Shown here: in pieces, positions 34,042-42,107 of the stretch
Layout of the letters: each line of letters opens with the position of its first letter
How positions within the stretch are numbered: the first letter of the stretch is position 1
Program-made: the position numbers and the translations under genes
Assembly (NCBI RefSeq): GCF_023369555.1
Contig: NZ_JACJVC010000014.1
Location: 1 to 64,000 of the forward strand
Length of the DNA stretch: 64,000 nt
Reading direction: 5' to 3'
DNA from: Actinomyces sp. AC-20-1
Lineage (GTDB): Bacteria > Actinomycetota > Actinomycetes > Actinomycetales > Actinomycetaceae
Notes under the pieces: generated by a model
Told to the model about the DNA's origin: nothing
What the model saw: the letters and a program-made list of their open reading frames with translations, nothing else
Database searches by the model: none

Positions 34042-35058
34042 ATGACCCCGCGCCCCCTCCTCACCCGCCGCACGCTCCTGACCGCGGCGCTCGCCACCGC
34101 GCCCGCCGCCCTGCTCGCCTCCTGCTCCTCAGGGACCGCCTCACGGCGTGAGGACGCCTCCGCGGCCGCCGGCCTCGTCATCGGCATGACCTACACGCCC
34201 AACGTCCAGTTCGCCCCCTTCTACATGACCGCCGACGCCGGCAGGTACGCCGAGGGGGTGAGCCTGCGCCACCACGGCGCCCAGGAGGGGCAGTTCGACG
34301 CCCTGCTCGCCGGCACCGAGCACCTCGTCGTCGCCTCCGCCGACGAGGCCGTCGTGGCCGCCTCCCACGGCAGCGACCTCGTCGTCGTCGGCGGCTACTA
34401 CCAGCGCTTCCCCGGCTGCGTCATCGTCCCCGAGGACTCCGGCATCACCACCCTGGCGGACCTCAAGGGCCACAGCCTCGGCCTGCCCGGCCGGTACGGG
34501 TCCACCTGGTTCACCGTCCAGCTCGCCCTGGAGACCGCCTCCCTCAGCGAGTCCGACGTCGACATCCAGGAGATCGGCTACACCCAGCAGGCGGCCCTGG
34601 TCGGCGGCAAGGTGGACGCCATCGCCGGCTTCACCAACAACGACGCCGTCCAGCTCGCCCAGAACGGACTGGCGGTGCGCACGATCGACGTCGCCCCGCA
34701 GGTCCCGCTGGTCGGCGCCTCACTCGTCACCACCCGGGCCCTGCTGGAGGCCCGTCGCGACGAGCTCGCCGCGGCCGTGGCCGCCTCGGTGGCCGGCATG
34801 GAGCTCTTCGTGTCCGACCCCGACGGCGCCGTCGAGGCCACCCGCTCCTACGTCACCGACCTCGTCGACGGCACCCAGGCCGCCCACGCCCGTGAGGTCG
34901 CCGTCGCCACCGCCGCCCTCGTCAAGCCCGACGCCGACGCCGTCGTCGGCGCCCTCACGCCCGAGCACGTCGGGGAGATGATCGACTTCCTCGCCGGCCA
35001 CGGCCTGCTGGGGGAGACCACGCCCGCCACGGACGAGGTCTGCGACCCGCTCACCTGA
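34042..35058 (+). CDS. ribY: Flavin-binding lipoprotein (RibY type, NMT1/THI5-like fold)
   Basis: A 338-residue substrate-binding protein anchored outside the membrane. The N-terminus has a twin-arginine-like TRRTLLTAALA segment and a lipobox LLASC near residue 27, so secretion may use Tat (tatA and tatC lie 5 kb away) followed by lipidation. The body has TYTPNVQFAPFYMTADAGRY, LVVVGGYYQRFP and KVDAIAGFTNNDAVQLAQ, typical of the NMT1/THI5-like family that binds pyrimidine or flavin-type ligands. AAAGGA precedes the ATG. It lies within the riboswitch-controlled transcript. Confidence 0.85.
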   Translation: MTPRPLLTRRTLLTAALATAPAALLASCSSGTASRREDASAAAGLVIGMTYTPNVQFAPFYMTADAGRYAEGVSLRHHGAQEGQFDALLAGTEHLVVASADEAVVAASHGSDLVVVGGYYQRFPGCVIVPEDSGITTLADLKGHSLGLPGRYGSTWFTVQLALETASLSESDVDIQEIGYTQQAALVGGKVDAIAGFTNNDAVQLAQNGLAVRTIDVAPQVPLVGASLVTTRALLEARRDELAAAVAASVAGMELFVSDPDGAVEATRSYVTDLVDGTQAAHAREVAVATAALVKPDADAVVGALTPEHVGEMIDFLAGHGLLGETTPATDEVCDPLT

Positions 35059-35076
35059 GCAGGCGGGGCCGGCCTC

Positions 35077-35116
35077 GTGCGCACCCGGCCCCGGCAGGCC
35101 CCGGTCGGGTGCGCAC
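35077..35116. terminator. Hairpin between the convergent ribY and hisG
   Basis: GTGCGCACCCG at 35077-35087 pairs perfectly with CGGGTGCGCAC at 35106-35116 around an 18-base loop, flanked by further complementary AGGCGG/CCGCCT. It lies between the two stops and could terminate both transcripts. Confidence 0.6.
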
Positions 35117-35121
35117 CCGCC

Positions 35122-35967
35122 TCAGAGGCGGCAGGCCAGCAGCGAGGAGACGAGGATGGCGCGCGCGCCCACCTCGTAGAGCTCGTCCATCACCCGGTTC
35201 ATGTCCCTGCGCGGCACCATGGCCCGCACCGCCACCCAGTCGGGGTTCTGCAGCGGCGAGACGGTCGGTGACTCGATCCCGGGCGTGATCGCCGTCGCCA
35301 GGTGCAGGTCGTTCATACGCACGTCGTAGTCGATGAGCACGTAGGAGCGCGCCCGCATGACGCCCTCCAGCCGGCGCACGAGGGTGGCCAGGCCAGGCTC
35401 CTCACGGTAGCGCTCGGTGGTGATGAGGACGGCCTCGCTGGCGAGGATCGGCTCACCGAAGACCTCCAGTCCCGCGGCGCGCAGGGTCGTGCCCGTCTCC
35501 ACCACGTCGGCGATGAGGTCCGCGACACCGAGCTGGACCGAGGACTCCACGGCGCCGTCGAGGTGGACGGTGGAGGCCTGGACGCCCTGGGCCTCGAGGT
35601 AGTCGCGCACGAGCACGTCGTAGGAGGTCGCCACGCGCCTGCCGGTGATGTCGTCGAGGCTGCGCATCGTGCCCGTCGGGGCGGCGAAGCGGAAGGTGGA
35701 GCGGGCGAAGCCGAGCGGCAGGTGCTCGACCGCCTCCACGCCGGAGTCGAGCAGCAGGTCGCGTCCCGTGATGCCGGCGTGGACGGTGCCCTGGCCGACG
35801 TAGACGGCGATGTCCCGCGGGCGCAGGAAGAACAGCTCGACGTCGTTGTCCTGGTCGACGAGGACGAGCTCGCGGCCGGTGCGGCGTGTGCGGTAGCCGG
35901 CCTCCTTGAGCATGGTGGTGGCGGGCTCGGACAGGGACCCCTTGTTGGGGACGGCGATGCGCAGCAC
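35122..35967 (-). CDS. hisG: ATP phosphoribosyltransferase (long form)
   Basis: First step of histidine synthesis, condensing ATP and PRPP. The 281-residue protein is the long HisG form with a C-terminal regulatory (ACT-like) domain. It starts [19 protein letters not shown], has [24 protein letters not shown], and the PRPP-loop region [18 protein letters not shown]. The start is GTG at 35967, with AAGGAGC eight bases upstream. hisE lies just upstream on the same strand. Feedback inhibition by histidine is expected for the family. Confidence 0.95.
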   Translation of the reverse strand: MLRIAVPNKGSLSEPATTMLKEAGYRTRRTGRELVLVDQDNDVELFFLRPRDIAVYVGQGTVHAGITGRDLLLDSGVEAVEHLPLGFARSTFRFAAPTGTMRSLDDITGRRVATSYDVLVRDYLEAQGVQASTVHLDGAVESSVQLGVADLIADVVETGTTLRAAGLEVFGEPILASEAVLITTERYREEPGLATLVRRLEGVMRARSYVLIDYDVRMNDLHLATAITPGIESPTVSPLQNPDWVAVRAMVPRRDMNRVMDELYEVGARAILVSSLLACRL

Positions 35968-36034
35968 GAGGGCGCTCCTTGGGTCGGTCAGGTACGGGTC
36001 AGGGGAGGGGCGGTGGTGGCGTTCCGGGGGGGGG

Positions 36035-36298
36035 TCAGAGGTAGCGGTAGACGTCCTCGAGGGTGTAGCCCTTGGCCACCATCATCACCTGCGCGTGGTA
36101 CAGGAGCTGGCTCAGCTCCTCGCAGGCGGCCTCGTCCGACTCGTGCTCGCAGGCCATCCAGGCCTCGGCGGCCTCCTCGACCAGCTTCTTGCCAATGAAG
36201 TGCACGCCCCGGTCCAGCTCCTCGACCGTGCCGGAGCCCTCCGGTCGGGTCGTGGCCTTGTGCTGGAGCTCGGCGAACAGGTCCTCGAAGTTCTTCAT
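36035..36298 (-). CDS. hisE: Phosphoribosyl-ATP pyrophosphatase
   Basis: Second step of histidine synthesis. The 87-residue protein is all helical with the MazG-like metal motif: [37 protein letters not shown]. The Asp of the enterobacterial ELADLLYH motif is Gln here, as I recall for other actinobacterial HisE proteins. The ATG at 36298 has TAGCCT exactly six bases upstream and no Shine-Dalgarno, so it is probably leaderless. The hexamer overlaps the stop of the DUF3866 gene. Confidence 0.93.
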   Translation of the reverse strand: MKNFEDLFAELQHKATTRPEGSGTVEELDRGVHFIGKKLVEEAAEAWMACEHESDEAACEELSQLLYHAQVMMVAKGYTLEDVYRYL

Positions 36299-36310
36299 GG
36301 CCGCAGGCTA
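36299..36310 (-). promoter_or_regulatory. Leaderless promoter -10 of hisE
   Basis: On the minus strand TAGCCT (36310-36305) is followed by six bases and ATG. The TAG of this hexamer is also the stop codon of the upstream DUF3866 gene. Confidence 0.5.
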
Positions 36311-37510
36311 GTGCACGCCGGCGCCATGGCCTCGTCCCGTCCCAGCCAGCAGGCTCGCGGCGTGGCGCCCCGCCGCCGCGGCCGTGAGGAAGGCCGTCCG
36401 GTCCGCGTCCAGGCTCCGGCCCATCGTCGACAGCCGCACGCCAGTCGCCGCCTCCATGCGCGTCAGGGCCTCCATGAGGCCGTCGAGGGCGACGTCGACG
36501 CGCCGGTGCTGCGCCCCCACCGCCCGCGGCGCGCACAGCCTGCGCGCCTGCGCCAGGACCTGCTCGCCCAGCGGGCCCTCGAGCAGCGGCACCGCCACGT
36601 CCGCGGCGGCCAGCGCCACGCGCCCGTAGGCCGTGAGCGAGTGGTGGGAGACGCCCCGGTGGCGCTCACGCGCGTCGGCCTCGGACACGCGCAGGCAGGC
36701 GACGGGCCGTCCGCCGAGCACGGCCACGGCGTTGACCGCGTCGCCGCAGGCCACCCCGGAGAACCCCCAGGGCGTGTCGGTGCCCAGGTTGCCCGGTCCC
36801 TGGGCGACGACGACGACCTCCGCGCGCAGCACGTGCCGGGCGGCGAGGAGCGCGTTGTGAAGGCTCACGGCCTCCAGGTCCCCGCCCCACGCCTGCCCGG
36901 CCGTCACCGTCCCGACGAGCCAGCCGGCCTCGCGCAGCAGCGCGACGGTGCGCGAGTAGGCCAGTGGCAGGGCGCCGCCGTCGGTCATGACGTACACGGT
37001 GCGGGGCCCCGGCGCGTCCTCCCCGCGGCCCCCCGCAGCGCTGCGCAGGCCGGCGAGCACCGCCGGCAGGCTCGAGTGCAGGTCGGCGACGACGACGGGC
37101 GCCCCGTCGAGGTGGAGCGTGCCCACCGGCCGGGAGAGGACCTCGTGGTGCGCTGCGCCCTGCTCGTCGGCGCCGGCGACCATCACCTGGTCGGGCATGT
37201 ACCGGGCCTTGACGAGGTGGCCCTCGCAGGGGGCGTCGGCGGCCAGCACCGACAGCCGGGCCGTCACCATCGCGTGCCCACCGGTGCCCAGGCCGCGGTC
37301 GAGGGCCGAGACCTCCAGGCGCACCCGCTCACCCGGCTCGGGCACCCCGGTCACCTGCTCGTAGGCGATGGCGCGCAGGACCTGGCCGGGTCCCAGGCAC
37401 CGGGCGCCGGCGGGGGCGGCGCTCACCCGCACCTCCAGCTCGGCGCAGGAGCGGCCGGCCGGCCCCCACGCGCTCCGCAGGGAGAGCACCTCGCCGTCGC
37501 GCCACATCAT
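36308..37510 (-). CDS. DUF3866 family protein
   Basis: A 400-residue actinobacterial protein of unknown function, recognised as DUF3866 by overall pattern. Visible features: an N-terminal beta-rich part ending around CLGPGQVLRAIAYEQVTG, PVVVADLHSSLPAVLAGL, VYVMTDGGALPLAYSRTVALL, VVVAQGPGNLGTDTPWGFSGVACGDAVNA, and GVSHHSLTAYGRVALAAADVAVPLL. Conserved Asp/His/Gly clusters suggest an enzyme, but no reaction can be named. The start ATG at 37510 is chosen over the in-frame GTG at 37516 because TAGGCT ends six bases before it. It is divergent from pafB, with which it shares a very short promoter region. Confidence 0.8.
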   Translation of the reverse strand: MMWRDGEVLSLRSAWGPAGRSCAELEVRVSAAPAGARCLGPGQVLRAIAYEQVTGVPEPGERVRLEVSALDRGLGTGGHAMVTARLSVLAADAPCEGHLVKARYMPDQVMVAGADEQGAAHHEVLSRPVGTLHLDGAPVVVADLHSSLPAVLAGLRSAAGGRGEDAPGPRTVYVMTDGGALPLAYSRTVALLREAGWLVGTVTAGQAWGGDLEAVSLHNALLAARHVLRAEVVVVAQGPGNLGTDTPWGFSGVACGDAVNAVAVLGGRPVACLRVSEADARERHRGVSHHSLTAYGRVALAAADVAVPLLEGPLGEQVLAQARRLCAPRAVGAQHRRVDVALDGLMEALTRMEAATGVRLSTMGRSLDADRTAFLTAAAAGRHAASLLAGTGRGHGAGVH

Positions 37511-37516
37511 GGCCAC

Positions 37517-37537
37517 AGCCTACGGTGGCCCTAGTCT
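37517..37537. promoter_or_regulatory. Back-to-back leaderless promoters of the DUF3866 gene and pafB
   Basis: Minus-strand TAGGCT (37522-37517) lies six bases before the DUF3866 ATG, and plus-strand TAGTCT (37532-37537) lies six bases before the pafB GTG at 37544. The two -10 boxes are nine bases apart, so each promoter's upstream contacts fall in the other gene's first codons. Confidence 0.6.
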
Positions 37538-37543
37538 GTGCGC

Positions 37544-38578
37544 GTGAGCAGCAGCGTGTCCCAGGTCCCGGCCGAGGAGCGGCAGGTCAACCTCCTGCTG
37601 GCCCTGCGCCACACCCGCCACGGCATGAGCGCCACCGAGGTCATCAGCAGGGTCTGCGGCTACGACCCCGACGGCGGCGACCGGGCCCGGCGCATGTTCG
37701 AGCGTGACAAGGACGTCCTGCGCTCCATCGGCGTCCCCCTCGTCGTGGAGAGTGTGTCCGGTGAGCCCTGCTACCGGGTGGACGAGGACCACTACGTGCT
37801 GCCGCCCCTGCGCCTGGAGGCCGCCGACGTCGCCGCCCTGGAGCTGGCGGCCTTCGCCTGGCGGGACGGCACCCTGCCCCAGCCCGCCCGGCGCGCCCTG
37901 ACCAAGCTGCTCGCCGTCGCCCCCGCCCGCACGGGGGACGAGGTTCTGCCGGACCTCAGCATCGACCTGGCCGGCCAGGACGTGCCGGCCGTGCTGCTCA
38001 CCGCCGTCGAGGAGCGCCGCCTGGTCTCCTTCGACTACCTCTCCGCCCGCACGGGCACCGTGCGCCACCGGATCGTGGAGCCGCACGGCCTGCGCCTGAG
38101 CGAGGGCGCCTGGTACCTCGACGCCCGCGACACGCGCCTCACCCCGGCCTCGGGCACGGGACCCACCAACAGCGCCTGCGGCGCCGGCAGCGCCGCAGGC
38201 CCCGATGACGGCCACCGCGTCTTCCGCCTGGCGCGCCTGCGGGGCGAGGTGAGCGTGGTGAGCGGGCCCGGCGCCTTCGCCCCCGACCTGCGCCCCGAGG
38301 CCGGCGGCGGGGCGCGCGCCACCGCCGTGCTCGCCCTCGCCCCGGGACGGGCCCACGCCCTGCGCCGGCGCGGGCGGGAGCCCGGTGCCCGGCCCCGGTG
38401 CCAGGGTCCCGAGGGCTGGGACGTCGTCGCCGTCGCCTACGAGGACCTCATGGTCCTGGCGGGCAGCCTCGCGGCCCTGGCGGACGCCGTCGTCGTCCTC
38501 GAGCCCGAGACCCTGCGCGAGGCCGTCCTCGACCACCTGCGCGGTGCCGCCGCGCTCGCCCAGGAGCAGGAGCGGTGA
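37544..38578 (+). CDS. pafB: WYL-domain transcriptional regulator PafB
   Basis: One half of the PafBC activator of the LexA-independent DNA-damage response known from mycobacteria. The 344-residue protein has an N-terminal winged helix (ERQVNLLLALRHTRHGMSATEVI... RMFERDKDVLRSIGVPL), a central WYL domain (LLTAVEERRLVSFDYLSARTGTVRHRIVEPHGL) and a C-terminal WCX region. Start GTG at 37544 is chosen from the six-base spacing to TAGTCT; GTG at 37538 is in frame but would lie upstream of the inferred transcript start. It overlaps pafC by ATGA. Confidence 0.88.
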   Translation: MSSSVSQVPAEERQVNLLLALRHTRHGMSATEVISRVCGYDPDGGDRARRMFERDKDVLRSIGVPLVVESVSGEPCYRVDEDHYVLPPLRLEAADVAALELAAFAWRDGTLPQPARRALTKLLAVAPARTGDEVLPDLSIDLAGQDVPAVLLTAVEERRLVSFDYLSARTGTVRHRIVEPHGLRLSEGAWYLDARDTRLTPASGTGPTNSACGAGSAAGPDDGHRVFRLARLRGEVSVVSGPGAFAPDLRPEAGGGARATAVLALAPGRAHALRRRGREPGARPRCQGPEGWDVVAVAYEDLMVLAGSLAALADAVVVLEPETLREAVLDHLRGAAALAQEQER

Positions 38579-39582
38579 TGGCCCGTCCCTCCTCCACCGA
38601 CCGCCTCCTGCGGCTGCTGGCCCTGCCCGCCTGGGTGTCCGACCACCCCGGGGCGACGCTGGCCCAGGCCGCCGCCCAGTTCGGGGTCACCGAGGACCAG
38701 CTGCGCCGCGACGTCGAGACCCTGTGGGTCTCCGGGCTGCCGGGAGGAACCCCGGACCTCCTCGTCGACTTCGACGCCGACCTGCTCGACGAGGGCCGCC
38801 TGCGCCTGACCGAGCCGCTGGGCCTCGACCGCCCCGTCACCCTCACCCGGGAGGAGGGCACCGCCCTCCTGCTCTCGCTGCGGGTCCTCAGCCGCCTCCT
38901 GTCGGCCGTCCCCGGCGCCACCGCGCCCCTGCGCCGCGCGGAGCAGGCCCTGTCCCACGTGCTCGGGGCCAGCCCGCAGGCCGTGGCCGAGACCGAGGAC
39001 CCGGTGCTCGCCGCTGTGACCCGCGCCCTGGCCGAGGGACGGCGCCTGCACCTGGTGTACGCCTCGGCCACCGACGAGCGCAGCGAGCGCGACGTCGACC
39101 CCTTCGAGATCGTCTCCGACGGCTCCCACCTGTCCCTCAGGGCCTGGTGCACGCGCCGGCGCGCCGAGCGCACCTTCCGCCTCGACCGGGTCCTTCTGGC
39201 CACGGTCACCGACCAGGCGGCGGCCCCGCACCGGCGTCTGCGCGCCCAGGGCCTGGAGCGCCTGGCCCACCGCCAGGAGGCGGAGACCGCTGAGCTCCAC
39301 CTGGCGCCGGCCGGCCGCTGGCTCGTGGAGCAGGCCGGCTGCGAGCAGGTCGAGGAGCACCCGGACGGCACGCTCACCGCCACCGTGCGCGGACGCAGCC
39401 GCGAGTGGCTCGTGGGCCTCGTGCTCAGTGCCGGGCGCCACGTCCTGGACGTCAGGCCGCCCTGGCTGCGCGAGGAGGCCGCCGCCCGCGCCCGGGCCGC
39501 CCTCGCCCTCGCGCAGGGAGAGCCGGCCCGCACCACGGGCTCCGCCTGCGCCCCGGGCGCCGGTGCCGGGCACCCGTCCTGA
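38578..39582 (+). CDS. pafC: WYL-domain transcriptional regulator PafC
   Basis: Partner of PafB; in mycobacteria the two act as one heterodimeric activator. The 334-residue protein begins with a winged helix (TDRLLRLLALPAWVSDHPG... FGVTEDQLRRDVETLWVSGLPG), then helical DxxLxL-type segments, a WYL domain (LAEGRRLHLVYASATDERSERDVDPFEI) and a WCX tail. The ATG lies within the pafB stop (GTGATG), so translation is coupled. The Pup-proteasome genes that often precede pafBC in other actinobacteria are not found here. Confidence 0.88.
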   Translation: MARPSSTDRLLRLLALPAWVSDHPGATLAQAAAQFGVTEDQLRRDVETLWVSGLPGGTPDLLVDFDADLLDEGRLRLTEPLGLDRPVTLTREEGTALLLSLRVLSRLLSAVPGATAPLRRAEQALSHVLGASPQAVAETEDPVLAAVTRALAEGRRLHLVYASATDERSERDVDPFEIVSDGSHLSLRAWCTRRRAERTFRLDRVLLATVTDQAAAPHRRLRAQGLERLAHRQEAETAELHLAPAGRWLVEQAGCEQVEEHPDGTLTATVRGRSREWLVGLVLSAGRHVLDVRPPWLREEAAARARAALALAQGEPARTTGSACAPGAGAGHPS

Positions 39583-39734
39583 GGACTCGTGGGCCCCCTC
39601 CGGCTCGCTCACAGGCAGTGGTCACGCGCCTACGCCGAGGGTGGAACAGGACCATGGGTGCGCAGGCGCCTTCACGACGTGCCGTTAGACTCTCACTCGT
39701 CTCATCGGGCCGAACCCCACATTGGAGTAGTGCT

Positions 39735-40016
39735 GTGAAGTTCTCACCCACCCACATCGTCGTCCTCCTCGTCCTCGTCCTGCTCATCTTCGGAGCCGGA
39801 AAGCTCCCGGAGATCGCCGGCTCCATCGGCAAGTCGATGAAGGTCTTCAAGAAGGAGGTCAAGGAGCTGCGCGAGGACGACCTCGGCACCACCGCGACCC
39901 CCGCCCCGCCGGCCCAGATCCAGCAGCCGCAGCAGGGCACCTACTACACGCAGCCGACCCAGGCCGGCCAGGCCGCTCCGCAGCAGTACACGGACGGCAC
40001 CACCCCGCAGGCCTGA
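39735..40016 (+). CDS. tatA: Sec-independent protein translocase TatA
   Basis: Pore-forming subunit of the twin-arginine translocase. The 93-residue protein has one N-terminal membrane helix (THIVVLLVLVLLIFGAGKLPE, with the conserved Phe-Gly hinge), an amphipathic helix (SIGKSMKVFKKEVKEL) and a Gln/Pro-rich disordered tail. GTG at 39735 is preceded by TGGAG; TAGACT at 39686-39691 is a plausible -10. An 18-bp hairpin separates it from tatC. Confidence 0.93.
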   Translation: MKFSPTHIVVLLVLVLLIFGAGKLPEIAGSIGKSMKVFKKEVKELREDDLGTTATPAPPAQIQQPQQGTYYTQPTQAGQAAPQQYTDGTTPQA

Positions 40017-40034
40017 GCCCCGTCGAGCGTGACG

Positions 40035-40074
40035 GCGGGGGCGGTGCCGTCAGCGGTGACGGCACCGCCCCCGC
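40035..40074 (+). terminator. Perfect 18-bp hairpin between tatA and tatC
   Basis: The arms 40035-40052 and 40057-40074 (starting GCGGGGGCGG) are perfectly complementary around a GCGG loop. The stem lies 18 bases after the tatA stop and 39 bases before tatC. It may partly terminate transcription so that tatA is made in excess over tatC, or protect the tatA mRNA 3' end. Confidence 0.65.
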
Positions 40075-40113
40075 ACTCGCGCACCACCACGTGAACCCGG
40101 ACAGGAGCAGGTC

Positions 40114-41016
40114 ATGGCCAAGGAGCCGAAGGTCGGCAAGCCGACCAGCCGCAAGGACAACCCCGAGGCGATCATGTCCATCGGGGACCACCTGCGCGAG
40201 GCGCGCAACCGCCTGTTCATCTCAGCGGTGGGCGTGCTCGTCATGGCGGTCGTCGGCTACATCGTCTACGACGAGGTCTTCTCCCTCATCACCCGTCCCA
40301 TCGAGGTCGCCAACGCCAACGGCGCCAGCATCTCGATGAACTTCGACACCGTCCTGTCCTCCTTCGACATGAGGCTCAAGGTGTCGATCTGGCTCGGCGT
40401 CCTGTTCTCCTCGCCCCTGTGGATGTACGAGTTTTGGGCCTACGTCGGCCCCGGCATGACCCGCAAGGAGAAGCTCTACACCTGGGTCTACGGCGTCGTC
40501 GGCCTCGTCCTGTTCACCTCGGGCGTCGCCCTGGGCGCCTGGATCCTGCCCCACGCGGTCTCCATCCTCACCGGCTTCATCCCCGACTCCGGCACCGGCT
40601 TCATCCAGGCCACCCTCTACCTCAGCTTCGTCATGAGGCTGCTGCTCGTCTTCGGCATCGCCTTCCTGCTGCCCGAGCTGCTCGTGGCCCTCAACCGCCT
40701 CGGTCTGGTCAAGGGCACGACGATGATCAAGGGCTGGCGCTGGGCCGTCCTCGCGATCTTCACCTTCATGGCCTTCGCGAACCCCCTTCCGGACCCCTGG
40801 TCGATGATCCTCATGGCGCTGCCGATCACCGGCCTGTACTTCCTCGCCTGCTTCATGTCGATCAGCCACGACAAGCGCGTGGCCCGGCGCCGCGCCAAGG
40901 AGGACGCCGAGCTCGACGCGGCCCTCGCGGACACGCCCGCCGCCCCGGCCCTTCCCGCCTCCGGCACCGCCTCAGGGAGCACCCCTCAGCTGCCGGCCGC
41001 CACGAGCGGGTCCTGA
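40114..41016 (+). CDS. tatC: Sec-independent protein translocase TatC
   Basis: Receptor subunit of the Tat system, binding twin-arginine signal peptides. The 300-residue protein starts with the conserved SIGDHLREARNRLFIS segment and has about six membrane helices, including VLFSSPLWMYEFWAYVGPGMTRKEKLY and FGIAFLLPELLVALNRLG. The charged C-terminal tail (KRVARRRAKEDAELDAAL, then Ala/Pro/Ser-rich) is cytoplasmic. ATG at 40114 follows CAGGAGCAGG. It completes a TatAC pair; no tatB-like gene is nearby. Confidence 0.95.
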   Translation: MAKEPKVGKPTSRKDNPEAIMSIGDHLREARNRLFISAVGVLVMAVVGYIVYDEVFSLITRPIEVANANGASISMNFDTVLSSFDMRLKVSIWLGVLFSSPLWMYEFWAYVGPGMTRKEKLYTWVYGVVGLVLFTSGVALGAWILPHAVSILTGFIPDSGTGFIQATLYLSFVMRLLLVFGIAFLLPELLVALNRLGLVKGTTMIKGWRWAVLAIFTFMAFANPLPDPWSMILMALPITGLYFLACFMSISHDKRVARRRAKEDAELDAALADTPAAPALPASGTASGSTPQLPAATSGS

Positions 41017-41088
41017 CCCGGGGCGGTGCCCGCCGCGCCCCAGGTGCTCCCGCCCCTCCCCACCCTCCCGACCCGGCTGAGAGACCTC

Positions 41089-42075
41089 ATGCGCATCGCC
41101 CTCGCCTCCAACCCGAGCGCCGGGCACGGCCGCCACACTCACGCGGCCGAGCTCGCCCGCACCGGGCTCGTGCGCCGCGGCCACGACGTCCTCGTCGTCA
41201 CCGCCAGCTCCTACGACGCCACCCGCGAGGCCGCCACCGCCCTGCTGGAGAACCACGAGCTCGACGCCCTCGTCGTCGTCGGCGGGGACGGCATGGTCCA
41301 CCTGGGACTCGACGTCGTCGCCCTCACCGGCGTGCCCCTGGGCATCGTCGCCGTCGGCACCGGCAACGACGTCGCCCGGCACTACGGCCTTCCCTCCAGG
41401 GACGTCGAGGCCTCCCTCGACGTCATCGACACCGCCCTGCGCGCCGGGCACGTCGTCGGCGCCGACGCCATCCACGTCACCCGCCCCGACGGCACGCCCG
41501 TCGCCCCCGAGCACGAGTGGTGCATGGCCACCGTCGGCACCGGCGTCGAGGCCGCTGTCAACGCCCGCGCCAACGCCCTCGTGTGGCCGCACGGGGAGGC
41601 CCGTTACACCGTCGCCGTCCTCGGCGAGCTGGCCCGCCTGCGCCCCTACGGCTACCGCGTGACGACGGACTCGGGCACCTGGGAGGGCGGCGCCCTCATC
41701 CTCACCGCGGCCAACACCCGCTACATCGGCGGCGGCATGGACCTGGCGCCCCGGGCCAGCACCACCGACGGCCTGCTCGAGGTCCTGCGCCTGGACCCCC
41801 TGCCGCGCACCGGCCTGCTGCGGCTCCTGTCCAAGGTCTTCACCGGTGGGCACCTCGGCCACCCGTCGGTCCACGCCGAGCGCACCCGCACGGTCGTCAT
41901 CGAGGCCCTTGAGGGTCCCGGGCTGCGCCTGCCCCCGCACCCCATGGCGGACGGGGAGCCCCTGACGCCACTGCCCCTGCGCCTGGAGGCCGTTGCGGCG
42001 GCCGTGCGCGTGCTCGTGCCGGCACCGGCCGACGAGGACGCGAGCGGGACGGCCCCCGGGGACGCCAGCGCCTGA
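41089..42075 (+). CDS. Diacylglycerol kinase / lipid kinase family protein
   Basis: Predicted membrane-associated lipid kinase of the DagK/YegS family. The 328-residue protein has the N-terminal RIALASNPSAGHGR segment, the ATP-binding catalytic loop VVVGGDGMVHLGLD, PLGIVAVGTGNDVARHYGL, and a C-terminal beta domain with VTTDSGTWEGGALILTAANTRYIGGGMDLAPRAS and DGLLEVLRL. ATG at 41089 with GAGAGA upstream is chosen; a GTG at 41026 would add a Pro-rich stretch with no conservation. The lipid substrate is uncertain. Confidence 0.85.
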   Translation: MRIALASNPSAGHGRHTHAAELARTGLVRRGHDVLVVTASSYDATREAATALLENHELDALVVVGGDGMVHLGLDVVALTGVPLGIVAVGTGNDVARHYGLPSRDVEASLDVIDTALRAGHVVGADAIHVTRPDGTPVAPEHEWCMATVGTGVEAAVNARANALVWPHGEARYTVAVLGELARLRPYGYRVTTDSGTWEGGALILTAANTRYIGGGMDLAPRASTTDGLLEVLRLDPLPRTGLLRLLSKVFTGGHLGHPSVHAERTRTVVIEALEGPGLRLPPHPMADGEPLTPLPLRLEAVAAAVRVLVPAPADEDASGTAPGDASA

Positions 42076-42093
42076 CAGCCTTCCGGCCCCGCG

Positions 42094-42107
42094 TAGGGTG
42101 GGGCTCA
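42094..42107 (+). promoter_or_regulatory. Leaderless promoter -10 of helY
   Basis: TAGGGT at 42094-42099 is followed by seven bases and ATG, with no Shine-Dalgarno. It allows helY expression independent of the lipid kinase gene upstream. Confidence 0.5.

Noticed and set aside
38160-38200. Short GC-rich repeat in pafB (GCGCCTGCGGCGCCGG region)
   Set aside because: It lies inside a conserved reading frame in a variable loop and looks like ordinary low-complexity coding sequence.
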